From contig JBBBWG010032764.1 in NCBI GenBank assembly GCA_037176905.1, positions 12,961-41,273 on the forward strand: 28,313 bases of DNA, written 5' to 3'. A program made the position numbers and the translations under genes. Every line of letters starts with the position of its first letter. Within the stretch, counting starts at the first letter, position 1. Under the pieces are notes generated by a model. It worked only from the letters and a program-made list of their open reading frames with translations, searched no databases and had not been told where the DNA came from. The stretch comes from Azolla pinnata (lineage: Eukaryota; Streptophyta; Polypodiopsida; Salviniales; Salviniaceae). Positions 8,084 to 18,604 of this stretch are shown piece by piece.

Positions 8084-10708
8084 ATGGCCTCCTCCTCTTG
8101 GAGCTTCCCGGAGGATGCCTCCATCCTGTCTTTCCTCCGAGCCTGCACCAAGCACAAGGACCTCCTCCACGGCTCCAGGATCCATGGCCATGTCCTCGCT
8201 CAAGGCTGGCTCCTCAAAGACATACGGATCGGGAATAGCCTCATCAGCCTCTATGCCAAATGTGGAGCAACCTCCGAGGCACAGGCGGTGTTTGATGATC
8301 TCCCGTGCAGGGATTTGGTCTCTTGGAACGCGCTCATTACAGGCTACTCTCAGCAGCCCAATTGCGGTAACATCGCAGTGAAGTGCTTCGAAGACATGAA
8401 GCAAGAAGGTTTCTCTCCAAATGCTGTCACTTTTCTCTCCACCTTGAGGTCATGCAGCAGCAGTGCCTGTGACAGCCGTAGCAGAAATGTAGAGAAGTGT
8501 GAGAAGGGCAGAGAACTACATGCTTGTATTCTGAGCATGGGATTGCTGGAGGAGAATGTGCTAATCGGGTCCAGCTTGGTAGACATGTATGCCAAATCAG
8601 GCGACCTCACTTCGGCCAGAAGCGTTTTCGATGTGCTCCGAGAGAGGAATGTTGTCACCTGGACGTCAATGATATCCGGTTGTGCCCAGCACGGCTATGG
8701 CAGAGAAGCAATCTCGTTGTTCGAAGAGATGCAGCGCGAGGGCATCTCCCCGAATCCAGTTACTTTTCTTTGCATCTTGAAGGCATGCGCGAAATCGGGC
8801 CTGATCACCAAAGGTGAAGAAATACATGCCCAGATCATGAGAGAGGGGTTTCAGCTGGACTCAAAACACAAGACGATCGGCAATGCTTTGGTCGATATGT
8901 ATGCGAAATGCGGTGCCTTCGGGAGAGCGGAGAAGGTGTTCGGAAAGCTATCGGCATGGAATGTGGTCTCGTGGACAGCATTGATCTCTGGATATGTCCA
9001 GCATGGGCGAGGTTGCGAAGCGCTGGAATGCTTTGACATGATGGGAAGGAGCGGTTTCTGCCCCAATGCCACCACTTACCTTTCTGTTCTCAGGGCATGT
9101 GGGCTTGTGAGGGCGATTGGCAAGGGTGAAGAGATCCATGCCGAGATCGTGGAGCATCAGCTGCTTGAACACAATATTTGTCTGGGTAACGCTCTGATCG
9201 ACATGTACGCCAAATGCGGCTCGATGGAGAAAGCCGAGAAGATTTTCGAGAATCTCTGTACACATCGAAATGAAGTGTCATGGAATACGCTGATCGGTGG
9301 GTATACTCAGAATGGATCTTACGAAGAAGCAATCGACCGCTTTGAAGAGATGAAACGCGATGGGCCATCTCCTAACGTCGTGACCTTTCTGTACGTCTCG
9401 AAAGCATGTGGTCGAATCCAGGCGGTCGACAAGGCCCGAGCAGTGCACGATGAAATCATGGGAAGAGAGTTGCTTGGGAAAGAGTCCTCCGTCGGCGCTG
9501 CTTTGGTGGGTATGTATGCTGACTGTGCTGATCTGGTAAGAGCACAGCAAGTGTTTGACCAGCTTCATGTCAAGGATGTGGTCTGTTGGACAACTCTGAT
9601 AGCTGGCTATGCCCAGCAAGGGTATGGCGAAAAGGCATCGATGCTCCTCGAAGCGATGCAGAATCAGGGCGTTTCACTGAATCGGATTGCATGTGTTTCC
9701 ATCTTGAAAGCTTGTGGGAGCGCAGGAGCAATCGATATAGGTAAAGAAATACACATCCATGCAGTGAATGAAGGATTGGTGAGGGAAGACATTACGATCG
9801 GCAACGCTTTGGTGGAAATGTATGCCAAATGTGGAGCACCTGCAACAGCCCAAGAAGTCTTCGATGACCTTCCTGCACCTGATGTGGCATCGTGGAACGC
9901 ACTTATGGCAGGATTTCACACGCATGGCTCGGAGGAGGTGTTGGGCCTGTTCAGAAGAATGCAGCTCGAAGGCTTGTGCCCAGATACGTTTACATTCATC
10001 ACTATCTTGAAAGCTTGTAGTGGCATTGGCGCACTCGACAAGGGCATAGAACTGCATGCCACGATTGCCTCATCAGGAACGATATACAAATGTGCATGTT
10101 ATTACGAGGGCCATGTATGGCAACCAGAGGGGTGGAACTTGCGTATCGGGAATGCACTGCTGGATATGTATGCGAATTGTGGCATGCCCTGCAAGGCCCA
10201 AGAGATCTTCGATCATCTCAAAGCGCCAGATGTGGTGTCATGGACCACGCTCATCGCTGCGTACTCTCGGGCCGGGAAGGATGAAGAAGTCGTAGACTGG
10301 TTTGGGAGAATGCTAGGAGAAGGCATGGAGTCCGATTCGGTCACATTCACGGTGGTTCTGAATGCGTGTAGCCACTTAGGCTTGTTGGAGAAGGCCCAGC
10401 TCTACTTCGAGGCTATGAGCTCTAGATGTGGATTTGTTCCAGCTCAAGAGCACCATTCTTGCATGGTTGATCTCCTCGGCCGTGCTGGCCGCTTTGACAA
10501 AGCCGTGGCCATGATTGTTCGCATGCCGATGTGCGATTACCTCCCAGCGTGGACTGCTTTACTGGCTGCTTGTCGGAAATGGGGAAATGTCCAGCTTGGA
10601 AGGCTCACCTTTGACCATGCCATCCAGCTCGATCGCCGACATGCTGGAACTTACATCTGTATGAGCAACATATACGCTGCAGCCGCGATGCAAGAGGAAG
10701 CCGAATAG
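8084..10708 (+). CDS. PLS-class pentatricopeptide repeat (PPR) protein, truncated E region, intronless
   Basis: PLS-class PPR proteins bind organelle RNA sequence-specifically, usually for C-to-U editing or processing. This 874-aa protein is a string of P, L and S motifs: about seven cycles with cores such as VSWTALISGYVQHG, PNAVTFL and GNALVDMYAKCG. They are followed from about residue 783 by an E1-like segment (HHSCMVDLLGRAG) and a partial E2 (ALLAACRKWGNVQLGR, MSNIYAAA). The frame then stops at TAG (10706-10708); there is no E+ or DYW deaminase domain. The next codons (I-D-A-L-W-I-E-N-A) still resemble the usual continuation of the family, suggesting a late nonsense mutation. The start ATG has a good context (gccATGGcc), but there is an out-of-frame ATG at 8062. 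No clear presequence is visible. A pyrimidine-rich stretch ending in CAG at 8059 could be the acceptor of a leader intron. Confidence 0.95.
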   Translation: MASSSWSFPEDASILSFLRACTKHKDLLHGSRIHGHVLAQGWLLKDIRIGNSLISLYAKCGATSEAQAVFDDLPCRDLVSWNALITGYSQQPNCGNIAVKCFEDMKQEGFSPNAVTFLSTLRSCSSSACDSRSRNVEKCEKGRELHACILSMGLLEENVLIGSSLVDMYAKSGDLTSARSVFDVLRERNVVTWTSMISGCAQHGYGREAISLFEEMQREGISPNPVTFLCILKACAKSGLITKGEEIHAQIMREGFQLDSKHKTIGNALVDMYAKCGAFGRAEKVFGKLSAWNVVSWTALISGYVQHGRGCEALECFDMMGRSGFCPNATTYLSVLRACGLVRAIGKGEEIHAEIVEHQLLEHNICLGNALIDMYAKCGSMEKAEKIFENLCTHRNEVSWNTLIGGYTQNGSYEEAIDRFEEMKRDGPSPNVVTFLYVSKACGRIQAVDKARAVHDEIMGRELLGKESSVGAALVGMYADCADLVRAQQVFDQLHVKDVVCWTTLIAGYAQQGYGEKASMLLEAMQNQGVSLNRIACVSILKACGSAGAIDIGKEIHIHAVNEGLVREDITIGNALVEMYAKCGAPATAQEVFDDLPAPDVASWNALMAGFHTHGSEEVLGLFRRMQLEGLCPDTFTFITILKACSGIGALDKGIELHATIASSGTIYKCACYYEGHVWQPEGWNLRIGNALLDMYANCGMPCKAQEIFDHLKAPDVVSWTTLIAAYSRAGKDEEVVDWFGRMLGEGMESDSVTFTVVLNACSHLGLLEKAQLYFEAMSSRCGFVPAQEHHSCMVDLLGRAGRFDKAVAMIVRMPMCDYLPAWTALLAACRKWGNVQLGRLTFDHAIQLDRRHAGTYICMSNIYAAAAMQEEAE

Positions 10709-12780
10709 ATCGATGCACTTTGGATAGAAAATGCTCTTTGAGAAACTGAGAAACTTTCCAATATGCTGTAAACCTGGAGGGTGATCATATGCTTTTCACC
10801 ATGTCCTACAATTTTGGGTGGGGGAACCGAGTGTAATGCCTAGTCAGTGGATATATATGCAGCAGCTCTGATGTTAAGTTGAAGCACAAAAGATTGATCT
10901 ATACAATTACAAGAGGTATGGCACTCCGAGAAGTTCAGAACTTGGAAGTACTATAACCAGGAGCTCTATTCCTCAGCTCCTTTGAAGTATTCCTCTTCCT
11001 TTGATCTTAACCAGTTATGAATAACCCAATTGTGTGAGAGAAGCCATGTATATTTGTAATTGTACTATAGTCACTCACATGGGCCATTTTTTTGGTCCCT
11101 TGAACACGTTGTTTGAGAATCCACGTTGATCTTAAACATCAAACCAAAACATACAACATTGTTAATGCAAATTAGAATGTTGTGATTAACACATTTTCTT
11201 ATCGATTTTGGAAGTATGTGCACTAACCATAAAACTGGAAAGCTGCAATTCTTTTTGTAAACACTGTATCCATGGCTGTAAAGTGGAATGTGTAAGCTCT
11301 AATGGTAACACATTTGTGACAGAAAGATGGTTATGAACTACAAAATGCCCTTGTAGCATTCATATCGTTTTGTTTTCTTCGCTTTCTAAAGGATTAACAT
11401 GCTGGTAGGGAAGCTTGTGCTACAAATACGGAGGTGATTGGTCATAATCCTCAGAATGGTGATTTCTCTCTGCTTCAAATAGCAGTTGATGCTCTGCTCA
11501 TAGAAAAAGGTGATCTAATGGCACATGCTGGAGCTTTTTGAGAAACATTATGTACTACGAAACACCATGTGCTAGGATCACTGTATTGGGCCTAGAAAAA
11601 AAGAACACCACTCAATAATCATAGAACTTTTTCTTTTGACGTCGTTACTTAAAGTTGTTTTCTCTTTTCAATGCTGCTCATATATTTTGTCCTCCTTTCC
11701 CCCCTTTTTCTTAGTCGCTTTGGGCTCACTTTGCCGGTAAACCAAACATTCCTCATCAAAATCCAAATTTGGATCTCACCGCACTAACTTCCATCAGGTT
11801 AAAGTTAATCATCGCTAGATGCCACTACAGTTTGTTAACACTCTCTTTTCCTCTTTGCTTTCCTTTGCCTGTTCGCACTATCAATCACCAGCCCATATTC
11901 GTACGACGAATGAGGAACTAAAGTCTATTTTCAAAAACGATCATGAGCCCATCCTATCTCCATCTATCTATTTGTAAAAACGTCTCCCCTTCAGGAAAGG
12001 GTTTCACACTCAGATGCTCAAACGCACTCTCCTTCCAACCAGGGTCACCATCTATACATCCTCAAGGCAATTATACACAAAATCTGAGACACCCGCTGGG
12101 TGATCATGGCAATCGCTTCTAATATCCATGGAAAACTCTTTAACTACATCAATTGCCACGGAAAATTGTGTACATACAAGAAATCGGGCACGAGGTTCCT
12201 CCAAGCATCTTAATAGGATTGATTAATCTACTGTTGCAACCCTGAATAGTGTCACCTTGGATATATCTTTGCTTTGTATTGGAGCTCGTCTTCCAGCACT
12301 CATTATGTGACCACTTTTCTCAAATGATCAATAAGACATTGATTCAGTAGTGACATCCCTCTCGAGGTTCCATATTTCTCCACTTGTTAGTACTCGTCGA
12401 CAGTACGTATATGGACAAACTTATACACAAAGAATTAACAACAACTCATCTGATTTCTTACTTGATCTAAGGACTCGGGCATACAGGCCTAAACTCTCAT
12501 TGTCAAAGTTACCAATAACATAGCATGTATCCATATCTGGAAAAATATACAACCTATTTCATCTAATTATTTCTCAGCCAATAAGAAGTTAGGACCGATA
12601 GTTTCCTGGTTTAGTTAGAAAAGAATCAAAATATTCTTGTCTTTTGTAAAGAATCTTCTGGCTCATCGGCAAAAGCCATCACCATCACAAAATTGTATTA
12701 TCAACCTGTATAGTTCTTTCCTTTAGTGAGGATTCCAGTAGGAGACAAACAATGAATCCGATCTTCTGATGCGCAGATAC
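10709..12780. other. Intergenic between convergent PPR and chorismate mutase genes
   Basis: About 2.1 kb of AT-rich sequence holding the 3' UTR of the PPR gene. I see no ORF with a recognisable motif, no RNA gene, no terminal repeats and no obvious tandem repeats. Confidence 0.5.
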
Positions 12781-12786
12781 TTTATT
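12781..12786 (-). terminator. Polyadenylation signal candidate (AATAAA) of chorismate mutase
   Basis: AATAAA on the minus strand, about 110 nt downstream of the chorismate mutase stop codon, at a plausible distance for 3'-end formation. Another AATAAA-like element lies near 12845. The cleavage site is not determined. Confidence 0.4.
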
Positions 12787-12897
12787 TGTCAGTGATTTTT
12801 GTATTATCTTCAGCTTCATACGCTTGCAAGTGATAAAGCCTTTTTTATTCGCAACCTCTACACTATTTGAATCTAATTTGAAAGACACAACCTTTTA

Positions 12898-15800
12898 TCA
12901 ACCAAGTCGGCCGAGAAGATATTGCACCTGAACTTTCTTCGTAAGTGGCATGACCCAATCTCCATATAACTTAGCAGCTAAATATGGCTCTATCTTGAAT
13001 TGTGGAGGAGAAGATCCATCTGTTTCAACATCCTGCCCATATGTTCTAGCTTTCTTTTCAACTCGATTCTGCACCTTTTCTTCCACTTTCTCAAAGGTGA
13101 TTATGCGCATCAGAGCCTCCTCGTCCTACACTCAACAAATCAGTTATTGATAACCTTTTCTCAAGATTTCTCATCAATTGATTGCCGACATGCAACAAAG
13201 AAGAAAAAGACCATTAAAGATACCTTTGCTCGTATTGCATCTTCAAATAGTTTAGGAGATTCTCTAAATTTTGCTTCTGCAACAAACTTACCATAGTGAA
13301 TCCTTTTTGAAAGGGCCTGCAAATATCAACAACATTTTGATGATTTCAAGCTTAAAAAATAATCCTCAACAAACTTTCAAGCAACTAATATCCCATTAAA
13401 AATGCCAAGAAATCTTCAAACATGGCATCATTGATTTACAGAACTTTTCACCTTTCAATAAATGAGTGGTTTTACCTGCAAACACAACACATCACATACT
13501 GCAGTTGAACCATAGTTCCCATCATCTCCTTCAGATGTAAACCGAGGAAGAAGCTCATCAAAGTAAAGACCCCAAATCTGTGAGTTGATATTTATTTCTT
13601 TTGCACATGCATGTAACACCTGTTAGTACAGAAGCTATCTTAAATTATCACTTTTTAGGTTGTATTTTATCTAACCTTTGTTACCTTAGTGGTAGAAATG
13701 GAAAACTATACATACGGTAGGGAACTGAAGGGGTGGCAGTAGAGGCTCTGGTATCTCATTTGGAAAAAATGGATGCTCGTCAGGACTGCAATATCTACGA
13801 ACCTGTAGAGAAGACAATGTTTCGAAATGTGCAAGAGATTTGTGAACATTTTCGAATGTTTCATGACTCAATTTCATCTTAAGATTTTTTTGATTTATGC
13901 CTAATTTGCAAGAGTCCACAAATACCATGCTTAAGCCTTAAATTGACTATGAAATGCTTTTCCGATCACACTTCCATTCCAGATTAGTGGATTTCCTGAT
14001 TCTCTAATAGGAATATTGCACTTCAAGTGCTTTGGTGCAGGATTAGATCAGGCATAATCTAAACCAACATAAATGACTTTAATAACGGCAGACAAATAGT
14101 AATCCCATTCCTTTCTGTATTCTCTAACAATCTCAGGGTTGAACTATGAATGTAAGCCTAGGAAAGCACATGAGCACGGAGGTCCAAATTTTGAAAATGC
14201 AACATTGAACCTCCGAACTGGCAAAATTCTAAGGATGCAACTGCAATATGGGAGAGCGCAAGTATATGTTGGACACGGCTGTAATGCCATGAAATTCCTA
14301 TTTTATATTGACAACATTATGGTCTAATAAACAGAATATAAGCAGATGAAATTGTGTACCTTTGCATGCAGGATTTCTGTTTCTTTGAGAATGAACTCAA
14401 TGAGAGAGCCTTTGAAACCAGGGATAGCAAACCGATCAGCATCATATGTTGGGGCGTTGCTCTTATACCGAGCTCTCTCAATCAGACTAAAGATAATGCT
14501 GTCCTCCTGTCGGATGAGGGAGTCCCGGATGCTGGATAGGGTTAATGTATCACTCTCATCCACAAATCCAGCACTATGGACAGAGTTTATTGCACAGGCA
14601 CAATAAAAGGAGTACAAGATTTAGTCAGAATGTATGTTCGGATTATGAAATCAGAGAAGGCTTGGTAATAAATCTTCAGATTTTAAATGCAGATAAAGTT
14701 TGGGTTTGCAAAACCGACAAGGTTCGTAAAACATTGGTAGGAAATCAGAAGAAAAAGGTGAGGAAGTAAATTGGAGGTTTCCATGTAGCCAGAGGCATGA
14801 ATTCTCGGAAGATAATGTTAAGTTCACAAGTGGATAAGGCAATGCAGGAAAGTTGCGTGAAAAATGTACTCGTGCCAGAGTACAGAAAGTATTCGAACTT
14901 GCAAAGACAAAATAGTTAGGAGAAAACGTTACCATTGCCAAATAATACAAAGGCAAATCATATCAAAGAAATAAACTTAGAAATGACAAATCCAGGAAAA
15001 ATGTAAATAGAGTTTACAATGCAAGCACAGGTTCGCTGTAATGTGGACAAGTGAAAGCAAACAAAGGAGTGACATAGAGATCGACTGTTCGGATCAAACG
15101 AAACACATAAAACTAAACAGAGAAATGGGAAAGCAAACCAAAATTTGGTGCAGAAAGAGATTAGTGATGGAGGTAAATAGTATAAGAAACAAATTCTGAC
15201 CAGAGAATGCATGGCAGCAAGAGATTAAAAAACAAAATAAAGACACAGAAATCAACATCTGGAGGGGAAAAACGCATCCAGAATAAGCAACGAAACCTGA
15301 TGGAGATTTCGTGAAGAAAAGCATTCAATAGAGTCCAAGCAGATCAAAGTAAGTATCAATTTAAGAGATTTAGCGGCGGTAAACAGAAAGAAAACAGCAG
15401 GTCAAAAAAAAGTCAGCATGAACTTTTTATAGGATCAAATTAACCTGAGAAATAAAAAAATGAAGAATCGAAAAAAACTGAGCAGAGAGATTATAGATTT
15501 GTCCTTCGAGGAGCCAGAAATATACTTGATGATCGATACTTTAGAAAGAGAAAACAAAAAAAAGGATGCAAAAGCTTTGAATAGATGCTAAGCAGACAAT
15601 GCATACAGAAGTAAGGCATCCTAGATAAGAAACAAAGCGATCGTAAGCAGCGAATGAAAAGAGCAAAAAGAAAGATGACAAGAAACAAACAAAAAATCTA
15701 AAAATAGAACTAGTAAAGAAAAGCAAAAGAAAATAAGCAGGCATTTTATGGAGAAGAATAATGCAAAACGTGAAAGGAAAATAAATGTGTGCACAGAAGA

Positions 15801-17028
15801 AAAAGTCGAGGCATAGAATTCATAGAGAAAAAGGCAAACAGAATATAAGCAGATGATGCATCGACCAGACAATTCGTGGAAAAGAAGAGACAAAATGTAC
15901 AGCATAGGATTCATAGGACATGACGAAGCAAATATAAAGAGAATAGTCATAGTCGAATGTAATCAGATAATCAATCATTCATAAAACCTAAGCAGCTGAA
16001 TTATAGATGGAACAAGAGAATCTAAGCATATCCGAATAACAATGGATCCAAAGAGAAGAAGAGACCTAAAAGGTCTTAACGGAGATTCATCATCTAAAAC
16101 AGAAAATTTAACAACAAAGTCTAAAGCGGTCGGATTGAAAAAAGAAGCTGTGAATGAAACTAAAAATAGAGTCCGAACAGAAAAAGTCACAAGAAATTAG
16201 GATCACGTGGGGAGAAAGTCACTGAACGAGCAAAGAAACATAAGTTGAGAATCCATCGAGAGGAATCAAACAAATGTCGGATCTGAATTCCTGATTGATG
16301 TCATTCGAAGAAAAAATACGGTGCCTAAATCCCACCACTCGATCAAAAGAGAATATGAAGAAGACGGAACATAAATCTAAGCCGAGAATGGATGATAAGA
16401 GTCGGAAATGGAGCAGAAAATTCTACACAGATCGGGCATTCGGGGAGAAGAAAAAGAAGAAGAAGAAGAAGAGAGGATTTATTCAATCAGAAATCCCAGA
16501 CAAGGAGCACCGAGAAGAAGCTAAAATTACGCACATCATTCCTAACCGTGCTTCAGATAAACCGGAAATGAAAAGGAAGAGATGAGGCGTTCCAAGGATC
16601 CTGGGAAAGAGCGTGCTTCGTCGGGCTTAGAGATGGTTTCAGGCCAAAAAGCTGGGAGAACTCTTAGAGGAGAAGGAGCAAAGGAAGCAGATCAATGCAG
16701 ACAGTTTCTCACAGTAACGTTAGGGTTTAAGAAAGATCCATAGTAAAAGGAACCTGGATGAAGCCGCAGTGGAGATGGCAGCAGGAGGAGCGACGGAGGC
16801 GGAGGCGGAGGAGGGAGGAAGCAAGGCATCGCCGCGGCGGCAAGGATGAAGAAGGCGATCGGAGGAGGCAGCGCAGCAAAGCTGAAGATTGGTCCGGTTG
16901 AGCGAAGAAGACGGGGGTGCAGATCTGCGGGGGAGAGCGAAAGAGGAAGGATGGGGAAGGCTGCAGGACGACGACGACGACGACGACGAGGAGGGCGAGC
17001 AGTTGGAGGAGATTCGCAGAGAAGCCAT
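12898..17028 (-). CDS. CM1: Chorismate mutase, plastid type (6 exons)
   Basis: Rearranges chorismate to prephenate, the branch-point step to phenylalanine and tyrosine. Exons in transcription order: 17028-16754, 14573-14360, 13802-13716, 13619-13476, 13316-13224, 13125-12898. All junction phases agree and the 346-aa product matches the usual ~340 aa of plastid isoforms. Residues 1 to about 85 form a Ser/Arg-rich, acid-poor segment with a Ser8 run, typical of a chloroplast transit peptide. The mature enzyme shows the AroQ-type eukaryotic core: LSSIRDSLIRQEDSIIFSLI with the active-site Arg, DEHPFFPNEIPEPLLPP, EGDDGNYGSTAVCD, SKRIHYGKFVAEAKFRE with conserved Arg and Lys, TFEKVEEKVQNRVEKKA and LYGDWVMPLTKKVQVQYLL. 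The transit peptide argues for a plastid, probably feedback-regulated enzyme; the regulatory site was not checked residue by residue. The gene converges on the PPR gene. Confidence 0.95.
14574..16753 (-). other. Chorismate mutase intron 1 (2180 bp), strongly purine-biased on the + strand
   Basis: GT-AG intron separating the transit peptide from the mature enzyme. From about 14,950 to 16,500 the + strand is dominated by A and G (motifs like agaaacaaa, aagcagat, gaaaagaa), so the transcribed RNA would be U/C-rich. Loosely repeated pieces such as aagcaga...gcat are visible, but no clean period. Short ORFs in it are composition artefacts. Confidence 0.75.
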
Positions 17029-17084
17029 AGCCGTCGTCTTTTGTTGACCTTGTCTTTTGTTGTCTGTCAGGAAATGGATGGCGC

Positions 17085-17138
17085 TCAGTCAACGACAGGA
17101 AGAAGAAGAAGAAGAAGAAGAAGAAGAAATGCTCCCAT
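17085..17138 (-). promoter_or_regulatory. Possible upstream ORF encoding a leucine-run peptide in the chorismate mutase leader
   Basis: On the minus strand a CTT repeat is preceded by ATG and followed in frame by TGA, giving a 17-residue peptide MGAF-Leu9-PVVD. It ends 56 nt before the main ATG at 17028. If the transcript starts upstream of 17138, this would be a translatable uORF whose length tracks the repeat number. The transcription start is unknown. The same repeat on the + strand encodes a Glu run. Confidence 0.35.
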
Positions 17139-17163
17139 TCTTACTAATAGTATTATTTATTGA

Positions 17164-18020
17164 GTCAGTGAGGAGAACACTGGAATCTACACTGGAATCA
17201 ATCAAGAGAACACTGGAATCTACACTGGAATCAATCAAGAGAACACTGGAATCAATCAAGAGAACATTGGAATCAATCAAGAGAACACTGGAATCAATCA
17301 AGAGAACATTGGAATCAATCAAGAGAACACTGGAATCAATCAGGAGAACACTGGAATCAATCAGGAGAACACTAGAATCCACACTCGAATCCACACTCGA
17401 ATCCACACTCGAATCAGAACACAGGAATCCACACTGGAATCAGAACACAGGAATCCACACTGGAATCAGAACACAGGAATCCACACTGGAATCTACACTG
17501 GAATCAATCAGGAGAACACTAGAATCCACACTGGAATTAGTCAGGAGAACACTAGAATCCACACTGGAATCAGTCAGGAGAACACTGGAATCCACACTGG
17601 AATCAGTCAGGAGAACACAGGAATCCACACTGGAATCAGTCAAGAGAACAATGGAACCCACACTGGAATCAGTCAGCAGAACATTGGAATCCACACTGGA
17701 ATCAGTCAGGAGAGCACTGGAATAAGTCTGGAGAACACTGGAATCAATCGGATGAACATTGGAATCCACATTGGAATCAGTCGGGAGAACATTGGACTGG
17801 AATCCACACTAGAATCGGTCAAGAGAACAATGGAACCTACACTGGAATCCACATTGGAATAAGTTCGGAGAACACTGGAATCAGTTGAGAGAACACTGGA
17901 ATCCACACTGGAATCAGTTGAGAGAACACTGGAATCTGCACTGGAATCAGTCGGGAGAACATTGGAATTTGCACTGGAATTAGTCGGGAGAACACTGGAA
18001 TCTGCACTGGAATCAGTCGG
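17164..18020. repeat. Minisatellite of 21-bp and 12-bp units upstream of chorismate mutase
   Basis: The array is built from ggaatcaatcaagagaacact (21 bp) and ggaatccacact (12 bp) in varying order. The left half is mostly 21-bp units; the right half is mostly their 33-bp and larger combinations with base changes (agtcaggag, agtcgggag). Both units are multiples of three, so long frames stay open on both strands (TLESIKR/TLES on +, DSSVLLI on -). The array begins 136 bp upstream of the chorismate mutase ATG. I treat the ORFs as products of the repeat. Confidence 0.93.
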
Positions 18021-18548
18021 GAGAACTCTGAAATCTCAGGCAGATGCCATCTCTCGCACCCTGATCCTTTGAATCGAATCGGTAGAAACCGTTCCCTGAG
18101 CGTCGATCCGATCCAATTTCCGATGCTCGCAGTCGACCCATGATTGGTTCCGTTCCTAGTAATAATATTCGTTTGTTCCTTACTCGGCAAACGCTGGATT
18201 CCGAACACGAGAATGCTGGCATCAGACAGATGCGATCTCTCGAATCTCGAGCGTTCATCGGAACCCTCTGCATGGTTAAGACAATGAGAGAGATTCAGGT
18301 CAGATAGGTGCAACAGAATACAAAATGCTCTCCTTTTGCAGAGACCGCATCTCCTCCGCATATATAACATTGAATCGACCTTTCATATGTCGGGCATGCT
18401 AAAGAGCTTTGACATCCTTGTTGACCACGGGGCGACCACAAGACCGCTAAACCGCACCTGACCATCCTTGTACATTGACATGCAACTTCTGTTGCTTTGA
18501 GGCGACCCTCGATGTCTTTCTGGTATGCATTGTAGCATCTAGCAAATA
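18021..18548. other. Intergenic, no gene seen
   Basis: Moderate GC. Two short diverged copies of a cagatg(c/g)catctctcg(a/c) motif occur near 18041 and 18225, suggesting an old local duplication. No recognisable ORF or RNA gene. Confidence 0.45.
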
Positions 18549-18604
18549 AAGCTTCTGATGCTAGTAGATGAAGCTTATGATGCTAGTACGTAAAGCTTCT
18601 GCTC
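18549..18604. repeat. 22-bp direct repeat, about 2.5 copies
   Basis: The HindIII-type string aagctt recurs at 18549, 18571 and 18593 within aagctt(c/a)tgatgctagtag, an exact 22-bp period. Confidence 0.8.

Noticed and set aside
16295..16585. Lys-rich 96-codon ORF on the + strand
   Set aside because: It lies inside the purine-rich first intron of chorismate mutase and has no recognisable motif.
17078..17725. TLES/SIKR repeat protein on the + strand
   Set aside because: Openness follows from 21- and 12-bp units lacking stops in that frame; the opposite strand is just as open. Kept only as part of a finding.
17164..18020. CRISPR-like repeat spacing
   Set aside because: The intervening units are themselves repeats of each other rather than unique spacers, and the setting is a plant nuclear genome.
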